Of a stretch of DNA of 64,000 nt, positions 21,885 through 33,269 are shown one piece after another; position 1 is the stretch's first letter, and every line of letters starts with the position of its first letter. Origin of the DNA: Notamacropus eugenii. Taxonomy: Eukaryota; Chordata; Mammalia; Diprotodontia; Macropodidae. Location of the stretch: positions 33,808,817-33,872,816 of the forward strand of contig NC_092875.1 in assembly GCF_028372415.1 (NCBI RefSeq). The letters are read 5' to 3'. A program made the position numbers and the translations under genes. The notes below the pieces were generated by a model. It had not been told where the DNA came from. It worked only from the letters and a program-made list of their open reading frames with translations, and made no database searches.

Positions 21885-22045
21885 TGTGCAGTATAGTGTA
21901 GTGAAAAGACCCTGGATCTGGAGTCAGAGGACTCACTTTCAATTTCAGTCTCACCTCTTCTCTACCTGTGTAGCCTTGGGCAAGTCATCTACTATCTCTT
22001 TGGCCTCAGTTTCTTATTTGTAAAATCAAGAGGTTGAATTATTTG
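21885..22045 (+). repeat. MIR, sense
   Basis: 'gtatagtgtagtgaaaagacc', 'ctggagtcagaggactc', 'tgtgtagccttgggcaagtc' and 'ggcctcagtttcttatttg' are in sense order. Confidence 0.75.
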
Positions 22046-22309
22046 ATGGTTTATCTGTGGCTAAATTTAATGTGGTGATTTTAGTCAAAATAATTTTAAA
22101 AAGAATTTCATGTATTATCTTATTAACTCTCTTTTATACTTTAGATTGATTTTTAAGAAGCATCTAAACATGTGTTTCTTCATTATTCATTGTTTCTATT
22201 TAAAAAAAAAGAAACTATAGGAGATGAATAACTGTATTCCTTAACCAGAGTGGAGGGTAGTAAAAGGGGAGGCTTCTTATGCCCATAAGTACTCATCAGT
22301 ATTCCACTT

Positions 22310-22400
22310 TATCAAATATTTATTAAACCTCTATTTCTTGTGTTCAGAGGAGTGCTAGGAGGGATACACATAGTCTGTGCCTTAGAGCCCTTACTATCTT
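22310..22400 (-). repeat. L2 3' tail, antisense
   Basis: Contains 'tatcaaatatttattaaacc', 'gaggagtgctaggagggatac' and 'ctgtgccttagagccctta'. Worn. Confidence 0.5.
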
Positions 22401-22580
22401 GGATTTAAGGGGCAAATGCAGATAATGGTAATTTACATTACTTAATAAATGCATTAGGGGGTTGTAAAACAAAGTCCACAGTAAAATCCAGAGGCATATA
22501 GAACTGGGTTACTGGGGCTCTGTTTAATGGAAATATTCATTGATTGGAATGGAAGAAGCTCTTTGAAATAAGATTGTGTT

Positions 22581-22733
22581 GGGGCTGGGAGGTGGTGCAG
22601 TAGACAAAGCATGGACCCTGGAGTCAGGGGGACCTGAATTCAAATCCAGCCTTAGGCACTTACTGCTGGGCAAGTCATTCAACCTTGACTGCCCTCCCCC
22701 CCCAAAAAAATAAGAAGGAAAGAAAAAAGAAAA
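22581..22733 (+). mobile_element. Marsupial tRNA-like SINE with target-site duplication
   Basis: Starts 'ggggctgggaggtggtgcag', then 'ggagtcagggggacctgaattc' and 'gggcaagtcattcaacc', and ends in a C/A-rich tail. The flanks are gaaataagattgtgtt (22565-22580) and gaaataaggttatgtt (22734-22749), 14 of 16 identical. This is a target-site duplication made by L1-type integration. Confidence 0.85.
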
Positions 22734-23569
22734 GAAATAAGGTTATGTTTACCTGTTCAGCAGTATAGCAACCTATTCTTCATTTGAGTTTAATCTTCTA
22801 GAAAGTTTTACTTTATAGTATATATGTATTTGTGTTCATTTTTGGCAGCACTTGGATCTTTTCCAGTGCCAAATTAAGCTCATAGGAAGTTATTTCCTTA
22901 TTTAAACACCCTTACTCAAAAACTGAACTAGGGTTAAAAAATGAATTAGAAAAAATTGGACCAGGATGCCAGTATAACTGTAAATAAATCATTACTCTTT
23001 TTATTCTTACTTACCTAACTGTAAAATCGAAATGTTAGTACCTCTTTTCTCCCAGATTTATGAAGTGTTGGTGAGCAGGGTGAGTTAACAAGTTTCTGTG
23101 AACTAAATGCACAGAGCTTCTCAGAAAGTGCACCATATCTGTGTCATAAGAAATTACTTCATTCATATCAATGTCATCTTTTTTTGTAGGTAAAAATGAT
23201 ATGTATGCATTAACAGCTGGGCATGGGAGTTGAGTTGTTTTTTGAGAAGGGGTGGATTTTTCCTCATCTCTCTCATGTTATCTCCCTTCTCAATAGCATT
23301 CATTTGCAATATGGCTGTCCAAACAATACAATAGAGAGAGGTGGTAAGGATTGTTACCATCTCAGTTTTCCTCCTGTTGCATGGCAGGACCCCTTGCTGA
23401 AGAGCAGTCTTGATTCATATCTGTGTTCTTGGCTTTATATTGGTTGTAAAGAAATACACCCTGTTGGCCAGTGTTACCTGGTAGACTGTAAAGTATCTTA
23501 TGAACTAGGAGTGGCATATATAGGAAGATAATTTTGAGAGATCAGTCATTTCTGTTTTTAATCTGAGCA

Positions 23570-23735
23570 TTTTTTTTTTGAGGCAGAAGGCAGAGCAGTT
23601 GGGGTTAAATGACTTGCCCTAAGTCACACAGCTAGTCAGTGTCAAGTGTCTGATTCCAAATTTGAACTCAGGTCCTCCTGACTCCAGGGCCAGTGTTTTG
23701 TTCACTCACTGCACCACCTTGCTGCCCCTAAGCTC
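23570..23735 (-). repeat. Marsupial tRNA-like SINE, antisense
   Basis: Starts with a T-run. 'gttaaatgacttgccctaag', 'tcacacagctagtcagtg' and 'tgaactcaggtcctcctgac' follow, and 'actgcaccaccttgctgcccc' ends it. This is a near-complete antisense copy. Confidence 0.85.
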
Positions 23736-24109
23736 TGCATTTTTGGTTAATACCTGGAAGTGGCTTTTTGGTTCCTTCTTTCACCTGTCCTTCCCATGAC
23801 TCTGCCCATCATATAAGAGTGGTTATGGGATACTTGATGTAGGTTGTTTGGTTTATTTAAAGGTAAAATTATGTATAAAATTGTTTCATCATGATCGTCA
23901 GTATCTTAGCACAATTTATGCTGAGGCCTGTTTCTAATCATTTGGGAATTTTCACCTTATTATTTTTAAATTTATTACACATCTCTTCTAGTTTCTTCCT
24001 CCCTTTCCCCCCTCTAAAACTCCCTCCTCTTAATACTTTATGGCATATTTAATGAATGTTAGTGTATGCGTTTTGAGAATTTTGGGGAAACAAGATAATT
24101 GTAGCTATC

Positions 24110-24375
24110 CTTAGGTTATTGAAAACCCAAGATCCAGAATGTGTAACTTACAGAATTCTTCGTTTAAAGCCATCATGTACTTTTTATCTAGAAGATCCAA
24201 ATGAGACCAATTGGGAACCTGAAAAAGCATATCATGAGCAAAGCCTTTGTATGGCTGTAGAAGAAGTACACTGTCCTGTTAGCTGTGGACAGAATACAGA
24301 GAGAGGCCTTATCATTTTGCCTCAGAGGACCCTTTTCCCAAGGGGCTCATGCTTTTTTTCTTATGGTCAGTAATA
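24110..24375 (+). other. Unexplained open frame in intron (84 codons)
   Basis: A plus-strand frame with balanced amino-acid composition (Y-L-E-D-P-N-E-T-N-W-E-P-E-K-A-Y-H near its middle) lies outside recognised repeats. It has no obvious upstream polypyrimidine-AG acceptor and ends without a donor that fits. It could be a chance ORF, an eroded retrocopy, or an unrecognised repeat. There is no evidence of function. Confidence 0.2.
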
Positions 24376-24833
24376 CAATAATAACAGATACAACTTCCAT
24401 AAAGAGCTAAGGGAGAGCCATGGTTTGTTGCTCCATGATGACATGGGGATTGTGCCAGAGACTGAAGCCAGAGCTGTGCAGGCATAGTGGGAAGATCACA
24501 TTGGGCTCCTGGATTGAGCCCTCATGACTGAAGTTGAAATGTACATGCTCTAAGGTAAATGTTAATATCCCTTGTCTTAACTATGCATATAAAATGAACA
24601 ATAATAGCTTTAGGAAACAAGAAGATATTGAGAAATTTGAGCACATTTTATTTTTGCTCTTCTTGAAGCTGCTTATTTTAAAGGTAATTGCATTCTGAGG
24701 GGAAACTTTCTTCAAATATTTCAGTATTGGGAATGATATTTATTTGATTTTACTTTTGAAAACTGAAGCACAATGATGACCTTAGAAATTTCCAAATGTT
24801 TTTTTTTTTAAATTGACCTTTTCCAGGTTTTGC

Positions 24834-25039
24834 ATTTTCTTTTCTTTCTTTCTTCCTTCCTTCTTCTTTCTTTCTGTTTCTTTCTTTCAGTCTCTCTCTC
24901 TTTCTCTCTCTCCCTCTCTCCTTCCCTTCATCCCTCCCTCTCTCCCTCCTTCCCTCCTTCCTCCTTCCTTCCTTCCTTCCTTCCTTCCTTCCTTCCTTCC
25001 TTCCTTCCTTCCTTCCTTCCTTCCTTCCTTCCTTCCTTC
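24834..25039. repeat. (CTTT)n / (CT)n / (CCTT)n pyrimidine microsatellite
   Basis: CTTT units, then CT-rich and TCCC units, then about twenty uninterrupted CCTT units. The frames here (Ser/Leu/Pro or Glu/Lys/Gly/Arg) are repeat artefacts. Confidence 0.95.
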
Positions 25040-25624
25040 TATTGAAAAGCATTTTAATTGTGGTTCCTGACCTCCTCCTATCTCAACCAAGCCTGTTTTT
25101 TAGAATAACTGGTATAGAGAGCTATTTTACGGTGAGTCTGGAATCTATGAACTGCTTTTCCTGTAGACATATTTGTAATCCTTCATATGCTCCCTGAGAC
25201 TGGCAGTTGGCTGCTTTACTAGGTCATAACACAGTATGCAGTAGGAGAATGAATATGAGAAGGTATGTAGTGCTCACACTTCCTTATGCCCTTATCTTAT
25301 AGGGTTCTTTAAGTGCAAATAACTATTAATACAATAGCAGAATTGTAGTGTGACATCTCTAGGATATGATCAGTCAGCTTCTTTGTATAAGTAATGGAAC
25401 TTGTTTAAACTTATGGCAATGTGCATTGAGCTTGTTGTTCAAAGAAAAGAATTATGGCTATCGCAGGAGACTCTGTGGTTGACAGACATTCTTCAGAACA
25501 CTGGTAAATAATAGAAAAGTTGTCTGTTATTTCTTGATGCTCCTTTCCTGTTTTTATACTTGTATTGTAACTTCTGGCTTAGTCTAGAAAGGAAAAGAAC
25601 TTGGTGGTGGTGGTGGGATTAATA

Positions 25625-25760
25625 ATGTTCTATAAACACTTAGGCACCTTCTTGGTTCTGGGATTGGAAATAGATAACACTGGTAATACAGAGACAAAAA
25701 TAAAATAGACCCTGTCTTTAAGAAACTTGCATTCTGTCAGGGGAAACAGCATGGCCTCTA
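25625..25760 (-). repeat. L2 3' tail, antisense
   Basis: Contains 'taaacacttaggcaccttc', 'atagataacactggtaatac' and 'gtctttaagaaacttgcattc'. Confidence 0.6.
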
Positions 25761-25765
25761 GAAAG

Positions 25766-26342
25766 GGCAGAGAAACAGTTGATAAGGTGTTTGCTGCCCG
25801 ACAATTCCAGGAGAAATGCCAGGAGTGGATGAGAGGTCTGTACACAGTGTTTGCATATCTAACCAAGGTCTTTGATAACTGTTAGTTGTGAGGGCTTATG
25901 GAAAATTATGTCAGAATTTGGGTGCCCTGAGAGGTTCATCAACATTGTACATTCATGATGGCAAGCTTGCCTGGGTTCTGGATAATGGACAATGCTCTCA
26001 AGCCTTCCCAGTCACCAATGGAATGAAACAGGGCTGTGTGCTTTCTCCCTTGCTTTTTAGCATGTTTTCAGCCATGTTGTCAAATGCTTTCAATGAGGAT
26101 GAACATGGCATCAAGGTCAGCTACCATACTGATGGTCAATTCTTCAACTTGAAAAGGCTACAAGCCAAGACCATAGTGGAGGGAGTGTTGGTGAATGATT
26201 TTCTGTTTGCAGATGACTGTGCACTCAATGCAGCCTCTGAAACTGTGATGCAGCAAAGTTTGGATCAATTCTCTGCTGTTTGTGCTAATTTTGGCCTAAC
26301 AATTAACACCAAGAAAACAGGAGCTCCCTCAGCCACCAAGTA
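25766..26342 (+). pseudogene. RTE-like LINE reverse transcriptase fragment
   Basis: Encodes the central palm of a LINE reverse transcriptase. The frame from 25888 has 151 codons and includes N-G-M-K-Q-G-C-V-L-S-P-L-L-F and then N-D-F-L-F-A-D-D-C-A-L-N-A with the catalytic A-D-D. It ends at T-I-N-T-K-K-T, the conserved block after the catalytic site. Upstream in another frame is 'VFAARQFQEKCQEW' and a 'YLTKVFDN' remnant of the first catalytic Asp block, separated by stops near 25880. It lacks an endonuclease and 3' end, so it is a dead fragment. The relatively long open frame may be chance survival. It differs from the RTE-like remnant at 11181-12830 and is probably another lineage. Confidence 0.75.
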
Positions 26343-26384
26343 AACAATACATATATACAAAGTACAAAAATAATTTGTGGGAGA

Positions 26385-26770
26385 TTAGGAAAGACCTCAA
26401 GTAGCGTGTGACAGTTGAGGTGCGGTCTGAATGGAGTGAGCTATTTTAAGAGGTGGAGATGAGGAAAGGGTGATATTGCAGGCATAGGAGATGACTTCTG
26501 CAAGGGCACCCAATAGGAGATGGAATGTGTGTGAGAACTTGCAAGGAGGCCAGTTTGAACTGGAGACTTCATGAAGAGGATAATGTCTAGTAAGTTTGGA
26601 AGGTACTGGAGCCAGGTGGTGAAGGGCTTTAAATATCGAGGAGAGTTTATTTTGGATCCTAGGGGCAATAGGAGGCCACTGGAGCTTTTTGAGCAGGGAA
26701 ATGACATGGTCAGACCTGTGGTTCAAAAATGTCACTTTGGTAACTGCAGTGTGGAGGATGGATTGGAAAA
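26385..26770 (-). repeat. L2 ORF2 C-terminus and 3' part, antisense
   Basis: The minus-strand translation has S-D-H-V-I-S-L-L-K-K-L-Q-W-P-P-I-A-P-R-I, then 'FKALHHLAPVPSKL'. This is the L2 ORF2 C-terminal signature. It directly follows the RTE fragment. Confidence 0.8.
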
Positions 26771-26979
26771 AAACAGTTATTTTCAGGGATATGGCATACG
26801 TATCTTTTTTCTTTAGTTAGATTCTAAGAGCAGAGTAGTTCCATTCAACAACAAATTCATTTCAACCAGGATTCATTAAGGGCCAACTTTTTGAGAAGAG
26901 TTTGTAGACTCTGAGGCCAGGAACCTGTCTTATTCATCTTTGTACATAACACATACAATATCTTGTAGGTAGTAATAGT

Positions 26980-27130
26980 AGCTCTCAGCACTATAGTGTA
27001 TTAAAGTTTACAAAGAGTTTTCTTTTCATCACCTTTTGAGATACATAATATTGTCCCCATTTTACACACGAGGGGAGCAAAGCTCAGAACACATATTTGG
27101 CCACAGTTATCTGATGGGTGATGGAGCTAA
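26980..27130 (-). repeat. MIR, antisense
   Basis: 'gtagctctcagcactatag', 'gtttacaaagagttttctt' and 'ttgtccccattttacacacg' match the antisense MIR core. Confidence 0.65.
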
Positions 27131-27261
27131 GTCTAGTGTTGTCTTTGTTATCAAGTACAGTAAGCACTTAAGGAAATATTTGCTAAATTAAGTTTGTGAT
27201 ACGTGACTGATTATTGAGCAGTTACCAAGCTGAAGAAAACTTCCACATCTACTTGTGAACC

Positions 27262-27871
27262 TGCCAAGCCTAGCGGCCTGTGGGCTACCCGAGTCTTCTT
27301 ACCTCAGCTCCCGAGGTCTTCGGCTGGCCAAAACCGGATGCTCATATGAGAGAAAGGATGTTCCAGAGTCGAACAAGGGTTGAGCTTTATTTCAGGGATT
27401 CAGTTACAAGTGCAGGGGATAGGGGGAAGGAGAGAGATATCTCCCAAAGAGGCAAAGATCTACAATAAGGGCTTAGGAATAAAAGTGTAAGTGGGGAGAG
27501 AGGGGGAGGGGGGAGAAAGAGAGAGGAAAGTGAGGAGCCTAGTAAGCTCACACGTGGTCCTTCGCCCAAGAGACTTTTTCAGGCTTTCCTGAACCTACTT
27601 AAGCCCTTTGCCCGTAGTTTACATATCAATATCGAGCCTGTTAGGAGACAACAAGTGTGCCCAATCCGGGACGACCTCGAGGGCAGGGAGACTCCACCCA
27701 TCACGTATCTCCCGGGGAGAGGCGGAAATACCCGAGCTAGCCGAGCTAGCTCAGTCTGACCTTCTCGAATCCCCGCTGTTCATGGAGGGCCTCGTAAGAC
27801 TCTAAGATTTAGAAGTCCCACTTTTACCCGCCCGAGACCGTCCACACGGATTTGAACTTCCAATCCTCACA
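27262..27871 (-). mobile_element. Solo LTR of an endogenous retrovirus (class II-like)
   Basis: A 610-base block that is CpG-richer than its surroundings. On the minus strand it starts TGTGAGG and ends GGCTTGGCA. It is flanked by a perfect 6-bp duplication TGAACC (27256-27261 and 27872-27877). A polyadenylation signal (AATAAA on the minus strand, plus-strand 27386-27391) lies in the 3' third, followed by a short G/T-bearing stretch, as in an R/U5 region. No internal retroviral genes flank it, so it is a recombination product. A 6-bp duplication is usual for betaretrovirus-like (class II) elements. It inserted into an L2 that resumes at 27880. The CpG content suggests it is younger than its neighbours. 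Confidence 0.85.
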
Positions 27872-27879
27872 TGAACCCT

Positions 27880-28110
27880 CATCTCTTTCCTGATTTCCAG
27901 TGCCTTGCCTCTTTCTGCTTGTACTTTACCTGGAAGTCCTACAGGAAACTCAAACTTAACCGGTCCAAAGCAAAACTCATTATGTTTCACTTGCTGCCTA
28001 TTGCTGTTGAGATCGCTTGTTCTTCAAGCCACTCAGCTTTGCAGTGTAGGAGTTGTCTCCATCATCTACCTTTTCTGACTTGACAGTTGTCAGGTCTTGT
28101 TCATTCTCTT
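27880..28110 (+). repeat. L2 ORF2 fragment, sense
   Basis: The translation gives 'KLKLNRSKAKLIMF', matching the L2 reverse-transcriptase block 'LKLNxSKTELLIF' that follows the catalytic YADD. Worn, with stops. Confidence 0.65.
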
Positions 28111-28305
28111 TCCTTAACATCTGTTGCATCTGACTTTTGAGAGAGGAGAGTGTTATAGAAGAGAAGGGTTATAGAAGCAGATTGCAAAAGATCGAGAAGG
28201 TGATGGGGTTGTGACAAATGGGAGCTCATCTTTTTGGTTTATCAATGAAAGGAAGGATAGATAAAAGGCAATAATGTGAGGAGATGACAGGGTCAAGGGA
28301 AGGTG

Positions 28306-28720
28306 GTGTGTGTGTGTGTGTGTGTTGTTGTTGTTGTTGTTGTTGTTTGTCCTTCTTTCTCTAAGAGGACCATGACATCAAAATGATGACATGACTTGTG
28401 GTTGACTTGGATTTGAATGAGGGAGGGCTGTGCAAGGTCACCAGCCTCCCTTTCTCCTCCAGAACCATCTGGATCCAGTGTCCTGACATTCATCAGGATG
28501 ACTGGAGATGGCCCAGGATGCAGTTTGAGACCCTGGCCCTTTCAGGCTAAGGTCCTATAGCATCCTCACTTTGAGTGAGATACACCCATTCAATGAATAG
28601 ACTTCTTTACGTAGTTGCTCCAGGGATGGCCTCTTTAATAAAAAAAAAAAATCAAATTGGGAGGAGAAGAGACCCTCAGAGTTCCTAGGTAAATGAGAAA
28701 CAATTACTATTTAGTATTAG
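28306..28720 (-). repeat. (GT)n/(TTG)n plus RTE-tailed marsupial SINE, antisense
   Basis: GT and TTG runs (28306-28348) form the A-rich/microsatellite tail side. The SINE body is 'gctgtgcaaggtcacc', 'tcatcaggatgactggagatgg' and 'ccctggccctttcaggctaagg'. It is a close relative of 13900-14290 over its full length, including the distal 'tgggaggagaagagaccctcag' part. Confidence 0.85.
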
Positions 28721-28744
28721 TGTCCATGCTCAAAGCAGAACTGT

Positions 28745-29195
28745 GCCTATTCAATTCAATAAGCATTTTTTAAGTACCCACAGTATTTAGGTCCCAGGCA
28801 TTCCAAAGACAAAATCCTGACAATTCATACCTTCTGGGATCCAGTAGTTTACTTTAGAGTCTGTAGAACACTTTGCATATCCTATCTCTTTTGAACTTCA
28901 CAATAACGCCAAGGTAGACATTATCCCCATTTTACAGATGAGTAAACTGTAGGCCAAGATTGGGAACTTTCTGAAGTTTGTATTCAGTCAAAGGGCTGCA
29001 CTTGAGGACCTAGAGGGCCACAGGTGGCCTCCAGGCCACAGTTTCCCACCTTGCTGTAGGCGTCAGTTCCATTTTACAGATGAGCAAACTCAGACTTAGA
29101 GAAGCTAAGTGACTTGCCCTTAGTCACATAGCTAATAAATATCAGAGGTAGGATCCAGGTCTTCTGACTTGAAGTTACCCACTACCCCACCATAC
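28745..29195 (-). repeat. L2 tail and two MIR copies, antisense
   Basis: An antisense L2 tail at 28745-28855 ('aagcattttttaagtaccc'). A MIR core at 28862-28960 ('gacattatccccattttacag'). A second MIR piece at 29055-29190 ('ttttacagatgagcaaactc', 'tagtcacatagctaataaa'). Confidence 0.7.
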
Positions 29196-29490
29196 CTACC
29201 TCCCATAACTGCACTCTGCAATTCAGCCATATCAGTCTGCTTACTTCCTGTCCTTGTGCCTGTGCTCTGGCTCCTCTTTTTTGGCCTCTCAGAATTCTTC
29301 CTTCATGACACTTACTAATGCCTTCTCCTCCAAGGTTACCTTGTATTTGCTTTGTATGTATTTTGTAAAAACCTGTACATGCACATGTTGTCTTCTCTGT
29401 TAAATGCAGACACCTTGACGGAGGGGGCTGTTTGACTTTTTTTGTATCCTTAGATCTAGCACAGTGTCTGACATTGTAGGCATTGTCGTC
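29195..29490 (+). repeat. L2 3' UTR, sense
   Basis: 'gcctctcagaattcttcc', 'ggttaccttgtatttgctttg', 'cagacaccttgacgg' and 'tagatctagcacagtgtctg' follow L2 3' UTR order to its end. Confidence 0.75.
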
Positions 29491-29579
29491 ATTTTCCAAA
29501 GATGCCATTCTTCTGAATAATTAATTCTTAATTCCTTTGTCTGTGAAAGCCCATTACTCTAATAAAGTAGTGCTTGATT

Positions 29580-31330
29580 AATTGGCAAGATGTGACCACC
29601 CCCTGTGGGTGGCTGAGGTACAGTGGAGATAGAGGAGGTCATGGAATTTGAGTTTGATGAACCTCACGGACTGAGGTTCTCAAAGGGTTATCAGCATAAA
29701 TGTTAAAGTAACCAAGGATGGGAGGGGGAGAGGTTGGAGTGACTGGAGTAGTCACCTGAGGAGAGTTGTGAGAGTGAGAGTGGTACAGGGAGGATTTAGA
29801 AGTTGTGGTGGGGAAGCAAGAAAGATACTGCTTCTAGCTCTATGTGTAGGGGAAGGACAGTAGTGGTGAGGGAAGGGGAAAGTGGACTTCAGTGGATATG
29901 GTAGACAAAAGAATGAATTCTGTTTAGAAGGAAATCAGATTGCAGTAATTGGCTGATTGGGCTAGATAATTCCTGAAGTCCTTTCTAGTGCCCACAGTTT
30001 ATGTACCTATGAGTCTATAAGTAGGTCAGCTGAAATTCTGGAAATAACTCCTTAATTTCTGTGTTTAATAGTAATGCACAAGTATTTTATACAGGTAGCC
30101 TCCAGCAGTAACATCTGCTTTTGGGAGGAGTTTTAGTATGGGAATCTGTCATTGGGTAGAAATGAAATTTGCTTTCATTTTCAAAAGATGTAGTTTTTTA
30201 ACCTTTGTCATGTGAAAGTCCATTAATTTATCCATACATTTTATTTATTTAAAGACATTATTTATAACTGTTTGATACCACAGACACTTTCCAACAGAGC
30301 ACCGAAACAAGCTCTCTGCAAAGTGCATTCTCCTCTCTCTTCCCAGGCCCCCCCATTCAATTTATTAGTAAGAGAGAAGAAGGAGATAGGATATTTCCTT
30401 TACCTTTGCTATGACACCAATATTGACTATTGTCTTTGATTTGAATTTTGTTATTTCTCTAAGTTAACTTGATTTATATAGTTTTATACAGTTCTAAAAT
30501 GACTATAATGAACATGGAGATCATATATAGAAGATTTATATTCTATAAGAGAATTGATCATTTTCATTCATTTTAAAATGGTTTTCTGATAATCACAATG
30601 ATTATTAAGAAGGATGGTACAGTATTGTCTTATACTTCATGGTAAAGGCAGTAAGCTAGTAGGACACAAGGAAAGTAGCATTCCAGTTCCCCGGAAAACC
30701 ACATAGATTCTGGTTTTTATCCTGAGAGCATTTGAACTTTGTAAGCAGTAACTCCAAGATTAGTATCTGGGGCATTTAGATCCATTGAGGTTATGGAGTT
30801 TAAAAAACAGTACCATAAGTTAAGGGGCAGACATCAGACAACCAGTGCAAATGCAGGTGAAATATTAAATGGTAATTTTTTGGTGAAGTGAAATGGTTGC
30901 TGTTGAGATGGAGTCCTGTAGTCACAATTACAGCTCTCATATTAAAGAGAGATGCATTTTAGTTTAGACCAAGAGCACCTCAACACTTAGCTGTTGTTAA
31001 GGCTAAAATGAGCCATGTAGAGGAGAAAAGACAGTAATCAGAGTTTCTGTTGATGTGTCTATTAACAACTTGAATGAGTTGGAAGAACTCATATCTCTAG
31101 TTCTTATTCTAGTTCTAGTTTCACATATCTCTAGTTCTTATTCTGAAGTGGTGGCTGTCATTTTTCAAAGTATCATGAATTTACATGGACTTTTAGAAAT
31201 TTAGACATCTTGGAGCAAGGTGATAAGCTTGATCATATTTGAGTTCCTAGTCATCCAGAGATTTCTAAATAAAAAAAAAAAACAGCTTCAAAAAGCTGGT
31301 CTGGTTTTTCTCTCTCTCTGTATCATCTTT
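29580..31330. other. Intronic sequence, no gene recognised
   Basis: Purine-rich, repeat-like text at 29690-29960 may be a worn antisense LINE. 29950-30020 resembles a CR1/L3 terminus ('ctgaagtcctttctagtgc'). A local duplication of 'catatctctagttcttattct' copies lies at about 31090-31145. Nothing else is supported. Confidence 0.4.
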
Positions 31331-32325
31331 TATAGAGTACTTTGAACATTGGAACTGTGACTCTTGGTATTGGTACCAAGACAGTGCATTTGTGTGCCAT
31401 CTGCAAAGGCTGACAGTTGTGCCCCAGCTGTTCCCAAAGAGGCTCTGAGCCTCAGGGAGGGGGATTTTCTACCATGAAAGATGTGTGTATTTGGGAAAAG
31501 TAATAGCCTTTCATTTTGCCTTCTGGTCCTGCCTTCAGGTCTGGTCCTGTTTATTGCAGTGAGTGTATTTTGGGCACTGAATAAGAGTAAATGTCTCAAT
31601 TTACTTGTGTGGGTGGAATAGTTTTATTTAAATGAATAGAATAATTTTATTCCTGATTAAATTTGATAAGGTCAAACTTCATAAGATTTGAAACATTGAG
31701 GAAATGTTTTTAGAAACGGAAAAGTGAGACTCTTCCATTTAAGAATGTGAAGTCGAATACACTGGAGTCATTTAAGTACAGTTGTCATAAATCAAAGAAT
31801 GAGAGAGAGGCTTTGGAGCTGTGCAAATTGATAGTTTTTAGCTTTTTGGTTTGATAAGGGTAATTAAATTCACACTATCTAGTCATGTAAGAAGTTATAA
31901 TACATGCATTCCTCTGTTCTTTTCAGTTAGCCTCAAGGTGGTAATTGAATGTACCTAATGGAACTCTCTGCAGGGAATTTTAAAATGTATACCCACTCAG
32001 ATCAAGATGGCCCACATGCAGTAGTCCTCATTATAGAAACTGGGGTGCATTCATCAATGACTAGGGGATAGGGCAGGAAGGACAATTGAATCACCTGCTA
32101 GCTAGTATCCCTTATCATAAGCATAAGCAAATGCAAGCATCCTAGTGCTCCTTGGGTCATACTGTCTCCTGTAAATCTTTGACCACTTAATAGCTCATAT
32201 TTCCGTAGCACTTTAGTTTTGCTAAATGCTTTCCTTGCAACAATCTTGCTGTTATACAACATAAGCCCCCATTACCATTTACTGAGAACGTTGTGATAGC
32301 CTTCTTTCAGATCTTCAGTCCTAAA
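31331..32325. other. Intronic sequence, nothing recognised
   Basis: No repeat with convincing order and no plausible exon. An 89-codon minus-strand frame (31330-31599) has no recognisable features and no splice context I would trust. Confidence 0.4.
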
Positions 32326-32329
32326 ATGT

Positions 32330-32945
32330 ATTGTTTATACTCCTGACCAAAATAATCCTTGTTCATTTACCTGGTTATATGACTCCTCTGTTCAAAAATC
32401 TTCAGGGATTCTTTGTTGCCTAGTGAGTTAAATTCAATTTTCTGGACATTCAGAGTGCTCTATAACCTGAAATCCTCCTTCCTACCTTACTAGTTTATCT
32501 CACATTATTCTCCTTGCAGTCTATGCAGTAGGCACACTGGTTTGGTTTCTGTGTCTGAAGGAGCCATATAATCCCTTACTTTCATAAAGCCTTTGCCAAA
32601 GCTTTTTTCTGGGCCTAGAATATGCCATCTCCACTCCAACATTTTTGCCTATTGAATTCCTGCCCAATCTTTAAATTAATTTGTGACACCTCTTTTGAGA
32701 AACTTTCTCTGACACTATGAGTTAGTAATAACCCTTCCTCAGATTTTGTCTAGAACTGAATTTTATAGTTCTCAAACACACTTAACATAAAATATTGTAT
32801 AACTCTCTCTGGGATCATTTCTTATTTGACATATGTAAGGGAACCATGAGGACAGGGACAATATATTCTCTAAACATTTTCCAGTGCCTAGCCACAGTAC
32901 TCTATACACAGTAATGCTCAATAAAGATTTGTTGTTCTTGTATTA
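32330..32945 (+). repeat. L2 3' region, sense
   Basis: One of the better L2 copies: 'atgactcctctgttcaaaaatc', 'attcaattttctggacattc', 'tgcagtaggcacactggtttg', 'ctgcccaatctttaaatt' and 'caataaagatttgttg' at the terminus. Confidence 0.85.
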
Positions 32946-32963
32946 TTCAGTCCATTTTGCAGA

Positions 32964-33269
32964 GGGCAGCTAGGTGGTGCAGTGGATAGAGCACCAATGC
33001 AGGAATCAGGAGGACCTGAGTTCAAATGTCACCCCAGACACTTGACATTCACTAGCTGTGTGACCTTGGGCAAGTCACTTAATCCCAATTGCCTTATCCT
33101 GGGTCATCTCCAGTCATCCTGATGAATATGTGGTCCCTGGATTCAGATGACTCTGGAGAAGTGAGGCTGGTGACCTGCACAGCCCTCCCTCACTCAAAAC
33201 AAAGTCAAGTGCAAGTCATGTCATCATTTCTCTGATGGCACGGTCTCTTTTGGCAATGAAGGACAAACA
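32964..33269 (+). mobile_element. Composite SINE: tRNA-like head joined to RTE-type tail
   Basis: The head is 'gggcagctaggtggtgcag' through 'gggcaagtcacttaatcc' (32964-33085). The tail 'gggtcatctccagtcatcc' through 'ttttggcaatgaagg' is the RTE-derived part seen alone at 7236 and 9213. It is flanked by a perfect 12-bp duplication ccattttgcaga (32952-32963 and 33270-33281), which proves head and tail inserted as one unit. The target was an antisense MIR. Confidence 0.9.

Noticed and set aside
24834..25039. Regular repeats that could be taken for a CRISPR-like array
   Set aside because: Contiguous tetranucleotide repeat without spacers, in an animal nuclear genome.
24750..25090. Glu/Lys/Gly/Arg-rich 100-codon minus-strand frame
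   Set aside because: Translation of the CCTT microsatellite.
25888..26343. 151-codon frame taken as a host gene
   Set aside because: It matches LINE reverse transcriptase blocks including A-D-D, so it is transposon-derived.
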